A DNA stretch of 64,000 nucleotides from Haemophilus influenzae (GCA_923172585.1 OV298644.1:947427-1011426); one strand, 5' to 3'. Counted from the first letter of the stretch, positions 45,702-56,097 are shown. The notes: a model not told the origin generated them from the letters alone. Numbers and translations: made by a program.

Positions 45702-45724
45702 ACCTAATTTCATAAAAATTAGGT
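45702..45724 (-). terminator. cpxR terminator overlapping the stop codon
   Basis: ACCTAATTT and AAATTAGGT form a 9-base stem that includes the last codon and stop of cpxR, followed on the minus strand by TATTTTTTC. Confidence 0.75.
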
Positions 45725-46402
45725 AACTAAAGCGTATCCTTTTCCGCGTAAAGTTTTAAACCAAGAGGGCTTGTTTTTTCGTTTTGGTAATTTGCGTCTT
45801 AAATTAGAGATGTGCATATCAAGAGAACGGTCAAATGGAGTGAGCGGTTTTTCCATTACTTCTAAACTTAATTCTTCTCGACTTACCACATTTCCCTTAG
45901 ATTTAAGCAATAAACAAAGAATCTTAAATTCATAATCCGTTAAATTTAGATTTTCTTCATTATAGGTTGCAATTCCGTGAGAAAAGTGGAGAGTAATTCC
46001 GTCAAAAGAAAGGATTTCTACATTTGATATATTATTTGAAGGAGATGCACTACGACGCAAAATCGCCTTAATTCTTGCAATAAGTTCACGATCGTTAAAA
46101 GGCTTGGGTAAACAATCATCCGCTCCCAATTCTAAGCCTAATACGCGATCAATGTCTTCGCCTCTTGCTGTTAGCATCATCACTGGCACGTTAGAGACTT
46201 TACGAATTTCTTTTAATGTTTCGATACCATTTAACTTTGGCATCATTACATCAAGTAAAACCAGTTTATAGCTTTCCTTGAGTTTTTGTAATGCTTCTAA
46301 TCCATTATTTGCAGTTTCAACGTCAAAACCCTCAAGTTCTAAAAGTGTAGAAAGTAGTTCAGTTAATTCAATATCATCATCAACGAGTAAGAGTTTTGAC
46401 AT
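45719..46402 (-). CDS. cpxR: OmpR-family response regulator CpxR
   Basis: The 227-residue regulator has a receiver domain (VDDDIELTELL, phosphoacceptor Asp in LVLLDVMMPKLNG, conserved Lys in CLPKPFNDREL) and a C-terminal winged-helix domain (LSLEVMEKPLTPFDRSLDMH). The pattern is closest to CpxR, an envelope-stress regulator. No histidine kinase gene is adjacent; the 264-base gap beyond its 3' end holds only an uptake signal and no gene that I can see. Confidence 0.88.
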   Translation of the reverse strand: MSKLLLVDDDIELTELLSTLLELEGFDVETANNGLEALQKLKESYKLVLLDVMMPKLNGIETLKEIRKVSNVPVMMLTARGEDIDRVLGLELGADDCLPKPFNDRELIARIKAILRRSASPSNNISNVEILSFDGITLHFSHGIATYNEENLNLTDYEFKILCLLLKSKGNVVSREELSLEVMEKPLTPFDRSLDMHISNLRRKLPKRKNKPSWFKTLRGKGYALVT

Positions 46403-46455
46403 TGGAGATTCCTTTTACCAATTATTCTTATTGTAGTGCGGTGAAAATAAAAAGA

Positions 46456-46869
46456 TTATTTCCAGAATTTCCACCAGCTTGATTTTGGTTTCTCACCTGT
46501 TTCAATAATGGTGTTATTTTCGCCTTGTTGTGAAACCTGTGGTAAAGGTTTATCAAGATGGGTTTCTGTCACAATCCCACGTTGATCAAATTTTACTGTG
46601 AAAGTATGTTGAACTGGCGTTTCATAGGCACGTTGTTGTAAGAATACGTAGTACCAAGTGTAGTTATTATAAGGGTCGATTAATATTGGCGTTCCCAACA
46701 AATATTGTACTTGTTGGGCGGTCATTCCTTCTTTAACTTGCGCAACGGTAGTCGCCTCTAAATAGTTGCCTTGCGGTACATCAATTCGATATACAACTTT
46801 TTCAACGGTGGAACAAGAAGCGAGGCTTAATGCTAAAAAGGTTGCGCCTAAAAGTGTTTTAACTTGCAT
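46456..46869 (-). CDS. bamE: Outer membrane assembly lipoprotein BamE
   Basis: The 137-residue protein begins MQVKTLLGATFLALSLASC; LASC is a lipobox with acylated Cys19. The SmpA/OmlA domain has VKEGMTAQQVQYLLGTP. It is part of the BAM complex in the outer membrane. An upstream in-frame extension is rejected because it would bury the signal sequence. Confidence 0.94.
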   Translation of the reverse strand: MQVKTLLGATFLALSLASCSTVEKVVYRIDVPQGNYLEATTVAQVKEGMTAQQVQYLLGTPILIDPYNNYTWYYVFLQQRAYETPVQHTFTVKFDQRGIVTETHLDKPLPQVSQQGENNTIIETGEKPKSSWWKFWK

Positions 46870-46934
46870 TTTCTTTACCTTAATTTGTGCAAAAGTTCTG
46901 TCAAATAATATCCAAAATTGGGTGTATTTCCAAA

Positions 46935-47951
46935 TTAATTCTCTGATTTTAAAGCCTTTTGTAATTGATCTTTTAAATTTGGTGGTAAGCCTTTGATGGT
47001 TAGGGTATCTGTTATAGGATCCCATTGAATACGTGTATTCAATAATTCCGCATCAAAACTTAGGGTAACGCCCTTTCCTGACCCAGAGAATTTTGTTAGC
47101 GATTTCAATGTTGAACGTATTGGTGGAATACTCTCTTCCAAACCATAATTCTGTTCTTCCGTAAAGACGACAAAAGGCTGTTCGTTTAGAGTGGGTAATG
47201 AATCAGAAAGTTCCCTTAATTCAATATTGTTACCATTTGAAAGCTGACCTTTACAATATTCAAACACTTGTTTTTTTACCGCTTGAGTTTGCTCTTTGTT
47301 GAGTTCGCCTTGATCGCAGTAATCACTCACAGCTTGCAATAAACATTGATTTTGAACTTGTGGATTTAATCCTTCTTCGGCACCTAAAAAATCCATAAAA
47401 AAATCACTAATTTTGCGACCAACACGGCCTTTTATAAAGGTTAAATAACGATTAGAGTTCGCGTTTACTTGCAAATCCGTCAAATTTATCCGTGCCGCAA
47501 TATCAAACTGAGTAATATCCAAATATTCTGTACGGCGAATATCTAAATGCTCATCGACTAACATACTATGACGACTATCAAGCAATGCAATAAACAAATA
47601 ATCTGTCGCTAAGAAATTATATTGACATAAAATCAAGGTGCCACTTTCCACAAAGTTATATTTACCTAGCTCATCTGCAAGCAATTTTGTTGAATATTGA
47701 CTAAAACCTAAAAATTCAATTTCTTGCTCTAATAAACGATTTAAATGTTGTGCAAATATAGACTTTTCCTGAAACACGCCAAAAGCCTTCGCTTTATTTT
47801 GATAGCCTTGATGCAATTGCAACATCATTTGTTCTACTTCTGGTGTAATGGACAGCAACTCATCGCGTAATACGCTTTCCATTTTTATACTGTCGCCATC
47901 CACATTTTTGACTAACTGATGCAAAACAATTTGATTAACGGTAATACTCAT
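46935..47951 (-). CDS. yejK: Nucleoid-associated protein YejK (NdpA)
   Basis: The 338-residue protein begins [16 protein letters not shown] behind AAAGGTG and has the central [15 protein letters not shown]-type region seen in the family. It lies next to yejL and yejM, on the opposite strand, as in E. coli. The DNA-related role is known only from E. coli localisation studies. Confidence 0.93.
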   Translation of the reverse strand: MSITVNQIVLHQLVKNVDGDSIKMESVLRDELLSITPEVEQMMLQLHQGYQNKAKAFGVFQEKSIFAQHLNRLLEQEIEFLGFSQYSTKLLADELGKYNFVESGTLILCQYNFLATDYLFIALLDSRHSMLVDEHLDIRRTEYLDITQFDIAARINLTDLQVNANSNRYLTFIKGRVGRKISDFFMDFLGAEEGLNPQVQNQCLLQAVSDYCDQGELNKEQTQAVKKQVFEYCKGQLSNGNNIELRELSDSLPTLNEQPFVVFTEEQNYGLEESIPPIRSTLKSLTKFSGSGKGVTLSFDAELLNTRIQWDPITDTLTIKGLPPNLKDQLQKALKSEN

Positions 47952-48075
47952 TTTTGTCACCTTTGAAAAATTTGCCACAAATTATAACCGCACTTTTTAA
48001 GCAAGAAAAAAGAAATTATTTAGGTTCTACCAAATAATCGGGTATCATAAGCCAAATTTTTTTATTTTTAACATT

Positions 48076-48294
48076 ATGGCTCAACATTCTAAATATTCTG
48101 ATGCTCAATTAAGTGCGATTGTAAACGATATGATAGCAGTGTTAGAAAAGCATAAAGCCCCTGTAGATCTTTCGTTAATCGCATTGGGGAACATGGCAAG
48201 TAATTTATTAACTACCAGCGTGCCACAAACTCAACGTGAGGCATTAGCTAAAGCGTTTTCGAATTCCTTAATTAATGCGGTAAAAACACGTTAA
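48076..48294 (+). CDS. yejL: YejL-family (UPF0352) protein
   Basis: The 72-residue helical protein begins MAQHSKYSDAQLSAIVNDMI and contains KHKAPVDLSLIALGNMASN, the family hallmark. It precedes yejM by one base, so the two are probably co-translated. Function is unknown. Confidence 0.93.
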   Translation: MAQHSKYSDAQLSAIVNDMIAVLEKHKAPVDLSLIALGNMASNLLTTSVPQTQREALAKAFSNSLINAVKTR

Positions 48295-48295
48295 T

Positions 48296-50053
48296 ATGAA
48301 ATGGATTAAAAAAGGCACCTTCAGCGGCAAACAATACCGCGATGACGTTTCACGAAAAATTTCGTGGGGCCATTGGTTTGCCTTTTTTAATATCATTGTT
48401 GCTATTCTTATTGGCGCGCGTTATGCCTTTATCATTGACTGGCCAGATACTCTCGCAGGAAAACTTTATTTCTTTGTGAGTTTGCTCGGGCATTTCAGTT
48501 TCAATGTTTTTGCGTTGTACTTACTGGTGGTCTTTCCTCTGAGTTTCATTGTTAAAAATCACCGCACTTTTCGCGGATTAACCGTGATTTTTTCCACGAT
48601 TTGCACAACCTTATTATTATTTGATACTGCTGTTTTCAATCGTTTTAATCTGCATTTATCCTCTGTTGTATGGAATTTGCTGGTCAATCCAGAAAATGGT
48701 GAAATGTCGCGCGATTGGCAAATTTTCTTTGCACCAATGCCAATAATTTTACTGGCACAAATGTTATTTTCTCGCTGGAGTTGGGAAAAATTACGTAGTC
48801 TTGAACGCCAAAAATGGCTAAAAGGCACTGGTATATTCTTAACCACAACATTCATCGCGACGCATTTAATTTATGCTTGGGCAGATGCTTATTTGTATCG
48901 TCCGATCACTATGCAACGCTCTAATTTCCCTTTATCTTATCCAATGACAGCTCGTTCTTTTTTAGAAAAACACGGTTTCTTGGATGGGGAAGAATATACG
49001 CAAAAATTGGCGCAAGAAGGTCGTTTAGATGCCTTAAAAATTGATTATCCGAAAAAAGAACTCACTTACGCACCAATTACGCACAAACCTAATATTCTGC
49101 TCGTAACGGTTTCGGGTTTACGCCATGATGCGATTTCTAATGAAAAGATGCCAAAACTTGCTAAATTTGCAACAAGCTCAACGGAATTCACTAATCATTA
49201 CAGCACAGGTAATAGTAATAACGCAGGCTTAATTGGGTTATTTTACGGGCTAAATGCAAATTACACCGATAGCATTTTAAGCAATCATACCCAATCTGTT
49301 TTAATCGAAAAATTACGTGCTGAAAATTATCAATTGGGTTTATTTTCTGCTACGAATTTCAAAGATAGCATCTTCCGCCAAGCATTATTTCGTGAAATAA
49401 AACTTTCATCGAATAAAACCAACAAACCAAATAATGAAAGTGCGGTAAAAAATCTCAATGATTTTATTAAAGCACAAAAAACTGACTCACCTTGGTTTGC
49501 TTATTTGGATTTAGCCTTGGAGGCTAAGAACCCATCAGATTATGACCGCACTTTGCAAGACATTGATTCTCTTTTAGCAAAAGCGTTAGAAAGTACACCG
49601 CTTGAAAATACATTAGTCATCATCACGTCAGAGCATGGTTTAACCTTTAATGAAATGAATCAAAAAGAGCGAGAAAACTACTTTGGGCGTGATGAAATTC
49701 AAGTGCCATTGCTTGTATATTGGAAAGATTTACCAGTAGGTAAACAGAATGGATTAAGTAATCATGCGGATATTTTCTCTGCATTAATGCAGACAGTATT
49801 CCGTGTAGAAAACCCGTTGATGGATTATAGTCAGGGACGCAATCTCTTTGATCTTAAAGGAGATGACTGGGTACTTGCCTCGAATTTCCGCTGGAATGTG
49901 GTGATTCAACCTGATGGAACACAATATCACATTGATCGCAAAGGGAATTACAAAAAATTCGATAAAGATTATATTGAGCAATCTTCAGACAGACCGCCAC
50001 TTGGAATTTTTTTAGAAGCCTTCCAATTACAAAATTTCTTCTTTGAAAAATAA
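48296..50053 (+). CDS. yejM: Inner membrane sulfatase-like protein YejM (PbgA/LapC)
   Basis: The 585-residue protein has five N-terminal transmembrane helices (about residues 20-190) and a periplasmic alkaline-phosphatase-fold domain starting near KPNILLVTVSGLRHDAI. In E. coli YejM controls LpxC proteolysis and so lipopolysaccharide supply. The family lacks some sulfatase catalytic residues, and the usual nucleophile position is not a CxPxR motif here. Confidence 0.93.
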   Translation: MKWIKKGTFSGKQYRDDVSRKISWGHWFAFFNIIVAILIGARYAFIIDWPDTLAGKLYFFVSLLGHFSFNVFALYLLVVFPLSFIVKNHRTFRGLTVIFSTICTTLLLFDTAVFNRFNLHLSSVVWNLLVNPENGEMSRDWQIFFAPMPIILLAQMLFSRWSWEKLRSLERQKWLKGTGIFLTTTFIATHLIYAWADAYLYRPITMQRSNFPLSYPMTARSFLEKHGFLDGEEYTQKLAQEGRLDALKIDYPKKELTYAPITHKPNILLVTVSGLRHDAISNEKMPKLAKFATSSTEFTNHYSTGNSNNAGLIGLFYGLNANYTDSILSNHTQSVLIEKLRAENYQLGLFSATNFKDSIFRQALFREIKLSSNKTNKPNNESAVKNLNDFIKAQKTDSPWFAYLDLALEAKNPSDYDRTLQDIDSLLAKALESTPLENTLVIITSEHGLTFNEMNQKERENYFGRDEIQVPLLVYWKDLPVGKQNGLSNHADIFSALMQTVFRVENPLMDYSQGRNLFDLKGDDWVLASNFRWNVVIQPDGTQYHIDRKGNYKKFDKDYIEQSSDRPPLGIFLEAFQLQNFFFEK

Positions 50054-50250
50054 TCTATAAGTGCACAAAAGAATGGATTTTTTGCCCTTAAGTCTTTATA
50101 CTCACGCCTCAGTTTAAGACTGAAAAATGTTATTAATGAAAATCCGTGAGTTTTTCATAACATTATCATAATGCTTCTCGCCGTACTTACAGTACCTTTC
50201 AATTAATATACATTCTCGTCTTTTTATCCTTTCTTTTTTACGGAGTTTGT

Positions 50251-51243
50251 ATGAAAAGCCATGTTCGTAGTTTTAAAACCTATATTCGCGATGAAATTAT
50301 CAAAAAAGGCGGGTGGGTAAATGCCCATGCTCATGCTGACCGCGCTTTTACGATGACGCCAGAGAAAATTGGGATTTATCATAGTAGTAATTTGCAACAA
50401 AAATGGGATTTAGTGGATGAAGTAAAACGCACTTCCAGTGTTGATGATTATTACGCACGTTTTTGCCAATCTATTGAATTAATGATATCCCAAGGTGTAA
50501 CCGCATTTGGTACTTTTGTCGATATAGACCCAATTTGTGAAGATCGTGCAATTATTGCCGCACACAAAGCCCGCGAAGTGTATAAACATGACATTATTTT
50601 AAAATTTGCCAATCAAACTTTAAAAGGGGTAATCGAACCCACTGCACGTAAATGGTTTGATATTGGTGCAGAAATGGTAGATATGATTGGCGGCTTACCA
50701 TATCGTGATGAATTGGACTATGGACGTGGCTTAGAAGCGATGGATATCTTGTTAGATAAGGCCAAATCTCTTGGAATTATGTGTCATGTACATGTAGACC
50801 AATTCAACAATCCAAGTGAAAAAGAAACCGAGCAACTTTGCGACAAAACCATTGAACACGGAATGGAGGGGCGAGTTGTAGGTATTCATGGTATTTCCAT
50901 TGGCTCACATTCAAAAGAATATCGCTACAAACTTTACGAAAAAATGCGTAAAGCCAAAATGATGATGATAGCCTGTCCGATGGCATGGATTGACAGTAAT
51001 CGCAAAGAAGATCTTATGCCATTCCATAATGCGCTCACGCCAGCAGATGAAATGATCCCCGAAGGTATCACTGTTGCCCTAGGCACAGATAATATTTGTG
51101 ATTACATGGTTCCTCTATGTGAAGGCGATTTATGGCAAGAATTAAGCCTATTAGCTGCGGGTTGCCGTTTCCCACACTTAGATGAAATGGTCAATATCGC
51201 AAGTATTAACGGTCGTAAAGTGTTAGGACTAGAGCTAATTTAG
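50251..51243 (+). CDS. Amidohydrolase-superfamily protein, cytosine-deaminase-like
   Basis: The 330-residue protein has metal-binding motifs of the superfamily: NAHAHADRAF near residue 24, HVHVDQFNN in the middle, GIHGIS and LGTDNICDY late. The substrate cannot be read from sequence. A strong ACGGAG ribosome binding site precedes ATG. It is flanked by yejM and by mobA on the other strand, and the 197 bases upstream hold only an imperfect inverted repeat near 50128-50165. Confidence 0.8.
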   Translation: MKSHVRSFKTYIRDEIIKKGGWVNAHAHADRAFTMTPEKIGIYHSSNLQQKWDLVDEVKRTSSVDDYYARFCQSIELMISQGVTAFGTFVDIDPICEDRAIIAAHKAREVYKHDIILKFANQTLKGVIEPTARKWFDIGAEMVDMIGGLPYRDELDYGRGLEAMDILLDKAKSLGIMCHVHVDQFNNPSEKETEQLCDKTIEHGMEGRVVGIHGISIGSHSKEYRYKLYEKMRKAKMMMIACPMAWIDSNRKEDLMPFHNALTPADEMIPEGITVALGTDNICDYMVPLCEGDLWQELSLLAAGCRFPHLDEMVNIASINGRKVLGLELI

Positions 51244-51381
51244 TTGCGTATGGTGGGTTTAAGCCAGCTAGTTACCATAACTATTTTAAAACCCAGAAAA
51301 ACGCGTAAAAGTGAAAGAATTGATTGCGATATTTGGTGCTCGTAAATAATAAAAATAAACCGCACTTTTGTTAGTGTTCGG

Positions 51382-51960
51382 TTAGATGACTGTTTTCTTT
51401 AAATCATCTAGCGTATTAAAATTCTCGAAGTTACCTTCTTCTTGCGTGAATTTTACTGAAATCCCGCCATTTTCTTTCATAAATTGTAAAAGGCGTCGTT
51501 CACCCGATGCTAAATAGTGTCGCAATTTTTCCTTTAGCTGAACGGACATTAAACAAAAAACGGGATGTTCACGTTCTTCATCGCAAGCATACGCAATTAA
51601 AGTGCGGTCATTTTTAACCGCACTTTTGAGTTTATCTAAAAGATTCATAGGAAAAAAAGGCGTATCACAAGGTGTAAAAAGGATAAAGTCACTTTTTGTC
51701 TTTTCTAGAGCTGTTAGCATGCCACTTAATGGCCCTTGAAAATCGGGCAGTTCATCGGAGAAAACAGGAAAGCCAAATTTTGCATATTCTGTTTGATTTC
51801 GGTTAGCGTTAATTGAAATCTGATGAATTTGTGGTTGTAAGCGATGAATAACATGTTCAATTAAAGATTGTTTACCTAAAATCTGTAATCCTTTATCTTG
51901 CCCGCCCATTCTACGAGCCTTGCCACCTGCCAAAATTACCGCACTTATTGTAATTGTCAT
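51382..51960 (-). CDS. mobA: Molybdenum cofactor guanylyltransferase
   Basis: The 192-residue enzyme transfers GMP from GTP to molybdopterin. It has the nucleotidyltransferase loop LAGGKARRMGGQDKGL and TPCDTPFFP, the metal-binding region. It diverges from yihD and dsbA, as in E. coli. Its partner mobB is in the same window near 56.2 kb. Confidence 0.95.
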   Translation of the reverse strand: MTITISAVILAGGKARRMGGQDKGLQILGKQSLIEHVIHRLQPQIHQISINANRNQTEYAKFGFPVFSDELPDFQGPLSGMLTALEKTKSDFILFTPCDTPFFPMNLLDKLKSAVKNDRTLIAYACDEEREHPVFCLMSVQLKEKLRHYLASGERRLLQFMKENGGISVKFTQEEGNFENFNTLDDLKKTVI

Positions 51961-52024
51961 ATTTTAATCTATCATTATTTCAAGTATCATTTGCCTATTT
52001 TTTACGATTAAAAAGGAAATAGCA

Positions 52025-52291
52025 ATGAAATGTAAGCGTTTAAATGAAGTTTTGGAACTTTTACAGTTTTATTGGTCTAAAGACTCGGATTTGAGTTTAA
52101 TGGAAATTTTGCAAAAAATTGCCAATGAATCAGGTTTCCAAAAACCATTAAATGAATTAACTGATGAAGTGATTATTTATCAGTTAAAAATGGATGGTAC
52201 AGATAAATATGAGCCAATTCCTGGTCTCAAAAAAGATTACGAAGAAGATTTTAAAACCGCATTGCTCCGTGCTCGCGGTATCATTAAATAA
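52025..52291 (+). CDS. yihD: YihD-family protein
   Basis: The 88-residue protein begins [20 protein letters not shown] and contains [20 protein letters not shown], matching YihD (89 residues in E. coli). It is 10 bases ahead of dsbA and probably co-transcribed. Function is unknown. Confidence 0.92.
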   Translation: MKCKRLNEVLELLQFYWSKDSDLSLMEILQKIANESGFQKPLNELTDEVIIYQLKMDGTDKYEPIPGLKKDYEEDFKTALLRARGIIK

Positions 52292-52301
52292 GAGGAAAGA
52301 A

Positions 52302-52919
52302 ATGAAAAAAGTATTACTTGCGTTAGGTTTAGGTGTCAGCACGCTTATGTCTGTAAATAGTTTTGCCGCAGATTTACAAGAAGGCAAACAATATGTTCAA
52401 GTGAGTCAACAGGCTTCACAGCAAAAAGAAGTGATTGAGTTTTTCTCATTCTATTGCCCGCATTGTTACGCCTTTGAAATGGAATACAAAATTCCACAAC
52501 AAGTCGTAGATGCTTTACCAAAAGATGTGAAATTTAAACAATATCATGTAAATTTCTTAGGTCATCAATCTGAAAACTTAACACGTGCTTGGGCGTTAGC
52601 AATGGCATTAGGTGCAGAAAGTAAAGTAAAATCACCATTATTTGAAGCGGCTCAAAAGGATGCTTTGAAATCAATGGATGATATTCGAGCTATTTTCTTA
52701 TCGAATGGCATAACCGCCGAGCAATTTGATGGTGGCATTAATAGTTTTGCCGTGAATGGTTTGGTGAATAAACAAGTGAATGCAGCAGAACAATTTAAAG
52801 TGCGTGGCGTACCTGATTTTTATGTAAATGGAAAATTCCGTGTAAACCCTGAAGGGTTAAATTACGATGATTTCGTGAAAGATTATGTGCAAACCGTAAA
52901 AGGTTTATTGCAAAAATAA
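52302..52919 (+). CDS. dsbA: Thiol:disulfide interchange protein DsbA
   Basis: The 205-residue periplasmic oxidase has a signal peptide (MKKVLLALGLGVSTLMSV, cleavage near SFA-AD) and the thioredoxin-fold active site CPHC at residues 52-55. The cis-Pro loop is VRGVPDFYVNG. It forms disulfides in exported proteins. The ATG is preceded by AAGAGGAAAG; in-frame codons upstream lie within yihD. Confidence 0.96.
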   Translation: MKKVLLALGLGVSTLMSVNSFAADLQEGKQYVQVSQQASQQKEVIEFFSFYCPHCYAFEMEYKIPQQVVDALPKDVKFKQYHVNFLGHQSENLTRAWALAMALGAESKVKSPLFEAAQKDALKSMDDIRAIFLSNGITAEQFDGGINSFAVNGLVNKQVNAAEQFKVRGVPDFYVNGKFRVNPEGLNYDDFVKDYVQTVKGLLQK

Positions 52920-52980
52920 CGAAAAATTGGTTTAATGCCAGCCCTATTTTGTAAATATTAATGAAAGAAGAGAGAATATT

Positions 52981-53316
52981 ATGGCTGCAAGTTTTAGCGT
53001 AACGCGTCGTTTCTTTGACGACAAGAACTACCCACGTGGTTTTTCCCGTCACGGTGATTACACAATTAAAGAATCACAGGTGCTTGAGCAATATGGTCAA
53101 GCGTTCAAAGCATTAGACTTAGGAGAACGTGAGCCAGCGACTAAAGAAGAAAAAGATTTCGTCGCATTTTGCCGTGGTGAGCGCGCAGCAGAGACTTTCT
53201 TTGAAAAAACTTGGAATAAATATCGTACTCGTATTAACACTAAAAAACGTGTTTACACCTTATCTAGTGATGTGAGTGAAGCTGCCTCTGGCGGTGAAGA
53301 TTATTCCGGCGAATAA
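52981..53316 (+). CDS. maoP: MaoP/YifE-family protein
   Basis: The 111-residue protein begins [20 protein letters not shown] and has [20 protein letters not shown], matching the UPF0438 family (112 residues in E. coli). In E. coli it affects organisation of the Ori macrodomain; that role is inferred here. It is followed by a terminator. Confidence 0.92.
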   Translation: MAASFSVTRRFFDDKNYPRGFSRHGDYTIKESQVLEQYGQAFKALDLGEREPATKEEKDFVAFCRGERAAETFFEKTWNKYRTRINTKKRVYTLSSDVSEAASGGEDYSGE

Positions 53317-53328
53317 GATACGTTAAAT

Positions 53329-53357
53329 AAGGCAGGCGGAAGTCTGCCTTTTGTTTT
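53329..53357 (+). terminator. maoP terminator
   Basis: AAGGCAG and CTGCCTT pair around eight bases and run into TTGTTTTT. Confidence 0.8.
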
Positions 53358-53459
53358 TGAATAGCTTGTGAAATCACGTGTAATTCACGGCTGATAACTT
53401 TATTCTCCTATCTTTGTATGAACGATTCGTCTTCATACACCCTATGAATACTAATTTCT

Positions 53460-54551
53460 ATGCAATTACCGATTTCTCAATACAACGAACTGCTACAAAA
53501 AAAACTTGAAAAATTAACCGCACTTTTACACCCTTTTAATGCACCCGATATTCAAGTTTTTGACTCTCCAACAAGTCATTATCGCATGCGTGCGGAGTTT
53601 CGTATTTGGCACGAGCAAGATGATTTTTACCATATTATGTTTGATCAAGCGACGCTGCAGCGTTATCGCGTGGATGAATTTCCAATCGCCAGCATGCTAA
53701 TTAATCGTATGATGCAAACCTTATTACCTTTGTTAAAACAACAAGAAGTGCTACACAAAAAATTATTCCAAATTGATTACCTTAGCACCTTGAGTAATAA
53801 GATTATTGTGAGCTTGCTTTATCATAAAACACTCACTGAAGAATGGGAAAGTGCGGCTAAAAATTTGAAAGATTTACTCGAAAAGCAAGATTTTGATGTG
53901 CAAATAATCGGGCGTGCAAGTAAACAAAAAATCTGTTTTGAGCAAGATTATGTGGACGAAGTTTTACCTGTGAATGGCAGAAATTATGTCTATCGCCAAG
54001 TCGAGAATAGTTTTACCCAGCCAAACGCAACGGTAAACTGCAAAATGCTTGAATGGGCAATTGATTGTACCCAAAATAGCGAAGGTGATTTATTAGAACT
54101 TTACTGCGGAAACGGTAATTTTTCTATCGCACTTGCACAAAATTTCCGTAAGGTATTGGCAACCGAAATTGCCAAACCTTCTGTAGCCGCCGCACAATTT
54201 AATATTGCTGAAAATAAAGTGGATAATTTACAAATTATTCGTATGTCGGCAGAGGAATTTACGCAGGCAATGAATGGGGTTAGAGCCTTTAACCGCTTGA
54301 AAGGAATTGATTTAAAATCTTATGAATGTAATACCATTTTTGTCGATCCACCTCGCGCGGGGCTTGATCCTGATACAGTGAAACTTGTACAAAATTACGA
54401 TCGCATTTTGTATATTTCCTGTAATCCACATACGCAGTGTGATAATCTTGTTGAACTTTCAAAAACGCACCGCATTGAAAAAGCGGCGTTATTTGATCAA
54501 TTCCCTTACACTGACCACATGGAAAGCGGCCTATGGCTCATTCGCAAGTAG
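53460..54551 (+). CDS. trmA: tRNA (uracil-5-)-methyltransferase
   Basis: The 363-residue enzyme makes m5U54 in tRNA. It has [14 protein letters not shown] (SAM site), [11 protein letters not shown], and the catalytic Cys in [13 protein letters not shown], with Glu in [10 protein letters not shown] near the end. Length matches E. coli TrmA (366). Its 3' end overlaps rsmJ by 19 bases. Confidence 0.96.
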   Translation: MQLPISQYNELLQKKLEKLTALLHPFNAPDIQVFDSPTSHYRMRAEFRIWHEQDDFYHIMFDQATLQRYRVDEFPIASMLINRMMQTLLPLLKQQEVLHKKLFQIDYLSTLSNKIIVSLLYHKTLTEEWESAAKNLKDLLEKQDFDVQIIGRASKQKICFEQDYVDEVLPVNGRNYVYRQVENSFTQPNATVNCKMLEWAIDCTQNSEGDLLELYCGNGNFSIALAQNFRKVLATEIAKPSVAAAQFNIAENKVDNLQIIRMSAEEFTQAMNGVRAFNRLKGIDLKSYECNTIFVDPPRAGLDPDTVKLVQNYDRILYISCNPHTQCDNLVELSKTHRIEKAALFDQFPYTDHMESGLWLIRK

Positions 54552-55306
54552 GAATTCAGCTGATTTCTGAATCGACAGAAAAAACATTAGCAGAATTGAC
54601 CGCACTTTGTGCTGAACACAACATTATTCATCATGAAAAGAGCCCACTTGCACTTGTTCAAACCGATGAACGTTTAGAAATTCGTAAACTAGACGAACCT
54701 AAACTCGGGGCTGTTTATGTTGATTTTGTTGGTGGCACAATGGCTCACCGTCGTAAATTCGGTGGTGGACGTGGCGAAGCCATAGCAAAAGCGGTAGGGA
54801 TTAAAGGTTCGGCATTGCCAACAGTTATTGATGCAACAGCTGGTCTAGGGCGAGATGCCTTTGTGTTAGCCGCAATTGGTTGTCAAGTTCGTTTAGTGGA
54901 ACGCCATCCTGTTGTTTTTTTACTTCTGCAAGATGGTTTAAATCGTGCTTATCAAGATGAGGAAATCGGCGAGATGTTGCAACAAAATTTGCACTTGCTG
55001 AATGTTCAGCATATTAATGAACTTGATCCTAATAGCGATTATGCCGATGTGGTTTATCTCGATCCAATGTATCCGCATAAACAAAAATCTGCACTAGTAA
55101 AAAAGGAAATGCGTGTATTCCAGCATTTAGTCGGGGCTGATTTAGATGCTGATGAATTGCTTTTACCTGCACTCCAATTAGCTAAAAAACGTGTGGTCGT
55201 GAAGCGTCCTGACTATGCGGAATTTCTTTGTGGAAAACAACCGCACTTTAGCCGTGAAACGAAAAATCATCGCTTTGATATTTATATGGGAGCATCACAA
55301 TGCTAA
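54533..55306 (+). CDS. rsmJ: 16S rRNA (guanine1516-N2)-methyltransferase
   Basis: The 257-residue methyltransferase shows [16 protein letters not shown] (SAM-binding) and [19 protein letters not shown], diagnostic of RsmJ. It overlaps trmA upstream and the rseC-like gene downstream (ATGCTAA), so the three form a coupled unit. Confidence 0.95.
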   Translation: MAHSQVGIQLISESTEKTLAELTALCAEHNIIHHEKSPLALVQTDERLEIRKLDEPKLGAVYVDFVGGTMAHRRKFGGGRGEAIAKAVGIKGSALPTVIDATAGLGRDAFVLAAIGCQVRLVERHPVVFLLLQDGLNRAYQDEEIGEMLQQNLHLLNVQHINELDPNSDYADVVYLDPMYPHKQKSALVKKEMRVFQHLVGADLDADELLLPALQLAKKRVVVKRPDYAEFLCGKQPHFSRETKNHRFDIYMGASQC

Positions 55307-55734
55307 GAGAAAGTGCCGTTGTTATTAGCTATGAAAATGGCATTGCCAAAGTGAAATGCCAATCCCAAAGTGCCTGTGGCCAATGCGCAGCTAAAAACAG
55401 TTGTGGAACATCAAGCCTTTCCGAATTAAACGGTAAACGTGGCGAGCATATTTTTAATGTGGAAACATTAATGCCATTACGCGAAGGTCAAATTGTTGAA
55501 ATTGGATTAGAAGAAAAGTCGATGTTGTTGTCGGCATTATTGATGTATGTTGTACCGCTTTTGACCTTATTGATTGTGACTATGTTGTCCGATTACATAA
55601 GCGATAATGAAATTCTGCGTGCCATTTTAATCTTTGGATTAACCGCACTTTCTTTCATTTTGGTAAAATCTTATAGCAGAAAATTAGGGCAACAAACAGA
55701 ATTTCAGCCTGTTTTATTGCGTGTATTATCTTGA
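55300..55734 (+). CDS. rseC: RseC/MucC-family membrane protein
   Basis: The 144-residue protein has an N-terminal cluster of four cysteines ([17 protein letters not shown]), then two hydrophobic helices (about residues 77-97 and 104-120). This is the SoxR-reducing/RseC layout. No rpoE, rseA or rseB lies next to it, so a link to sigma E is by family only. Confidence 0.88.
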   Translation: MLRESAVVISYENGIAKVKCQSQSACGQCAAKNSCGTSSLSELNGKRGEHIFNVETLMPLREGQIVEIGLEEKSMLLSALLMYVVPLLTLLIVTMLSDYISDNEILRAILIFGLTALSFILVKSYSRKLGQQTEFQPVLLRVLS

Positions 55735-55805
55735 GTTTTTTACTCGCTTTTTATTATTACTGCGATTTAGATCGCAAACTATAAAGCTAGTTATTTAAAT
55801 TACCC

Positions 55806-56003
55806 ATTGAAAAAAGCTCTTTAGAGGCTTGGTCAAAACTTAGTGATGATGTGGCAAAAGTTGCTATTCTAGCAATGCCTGTTATACTTTATGGCGAGCA
55901 ACCGCTTTTCCTAAAAGGATGAAATATTATTTTTTTGCTCATTATTGCTTATGCTTGCCTTGTGATGGGGCGTAAATTTCGTCAATTAGTGGAGGGAAAA
56001 TAA
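55806..56003 (+). pseudogene. Small membrane-protein remnant with in-frame TGA
   Basis: One frame reads IEKSSLEAWSKLSDDVAK, then VAILAMPVILYGEQPLFLKG, then TGA (55920-55922), then NIIFLLIIAYACLVMGRKFRQ to a TAA. It has no ATG start. The two parts look like a single protein of about 65 residues with two hydrophobic segments. I do not recognise the family. The rest of the 55735-56004 gap shows nothing else. Confidence 0.45.
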
Positions 56004-56004
56004 T

Positions 56005-56091
56005 ATGTGGCTTACTATAGGGCTTGGCATTGTTTCGCTTCTTGCTATTGGCGGACTTATTTTTGCCAATTATGCAGCAAAACATTCTTAA
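56005..56091 (+). CDS. 28-residue single-helix membrane protein
   Basis: The ATG follows GGAGGGAAAATAAT, a strong ribosome binding site at normal distance. The product (MWLTIGLGIVSLLAIGGLIF and eight more residues) is one hydrophobic helix with a short basic tail. A perfect terminator follows 6 bases after the stop. It starts two bases after the remnant upstream, which suggests a former operon. The function and family are unknown to me. Confidence 0.55.
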   Translation: MWLTIGLGIVSLLAIGGLIFANYAAKHS

Positions 56092-56097
56092 TTTATT

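Noticed and set aside
50128-50165. Imperfect inverted repeat downstream of yejM as a terminator
   Set aside because: The arms are interrupted and no T-run follows, so support is too weak to list as a terminator.
55920-55922. TGA in the small membrane frame as selenocysteine or programmed readthrough
   Set aside because: There is no start codon for the frame and no supporting RNA structure, so decay is more likely.
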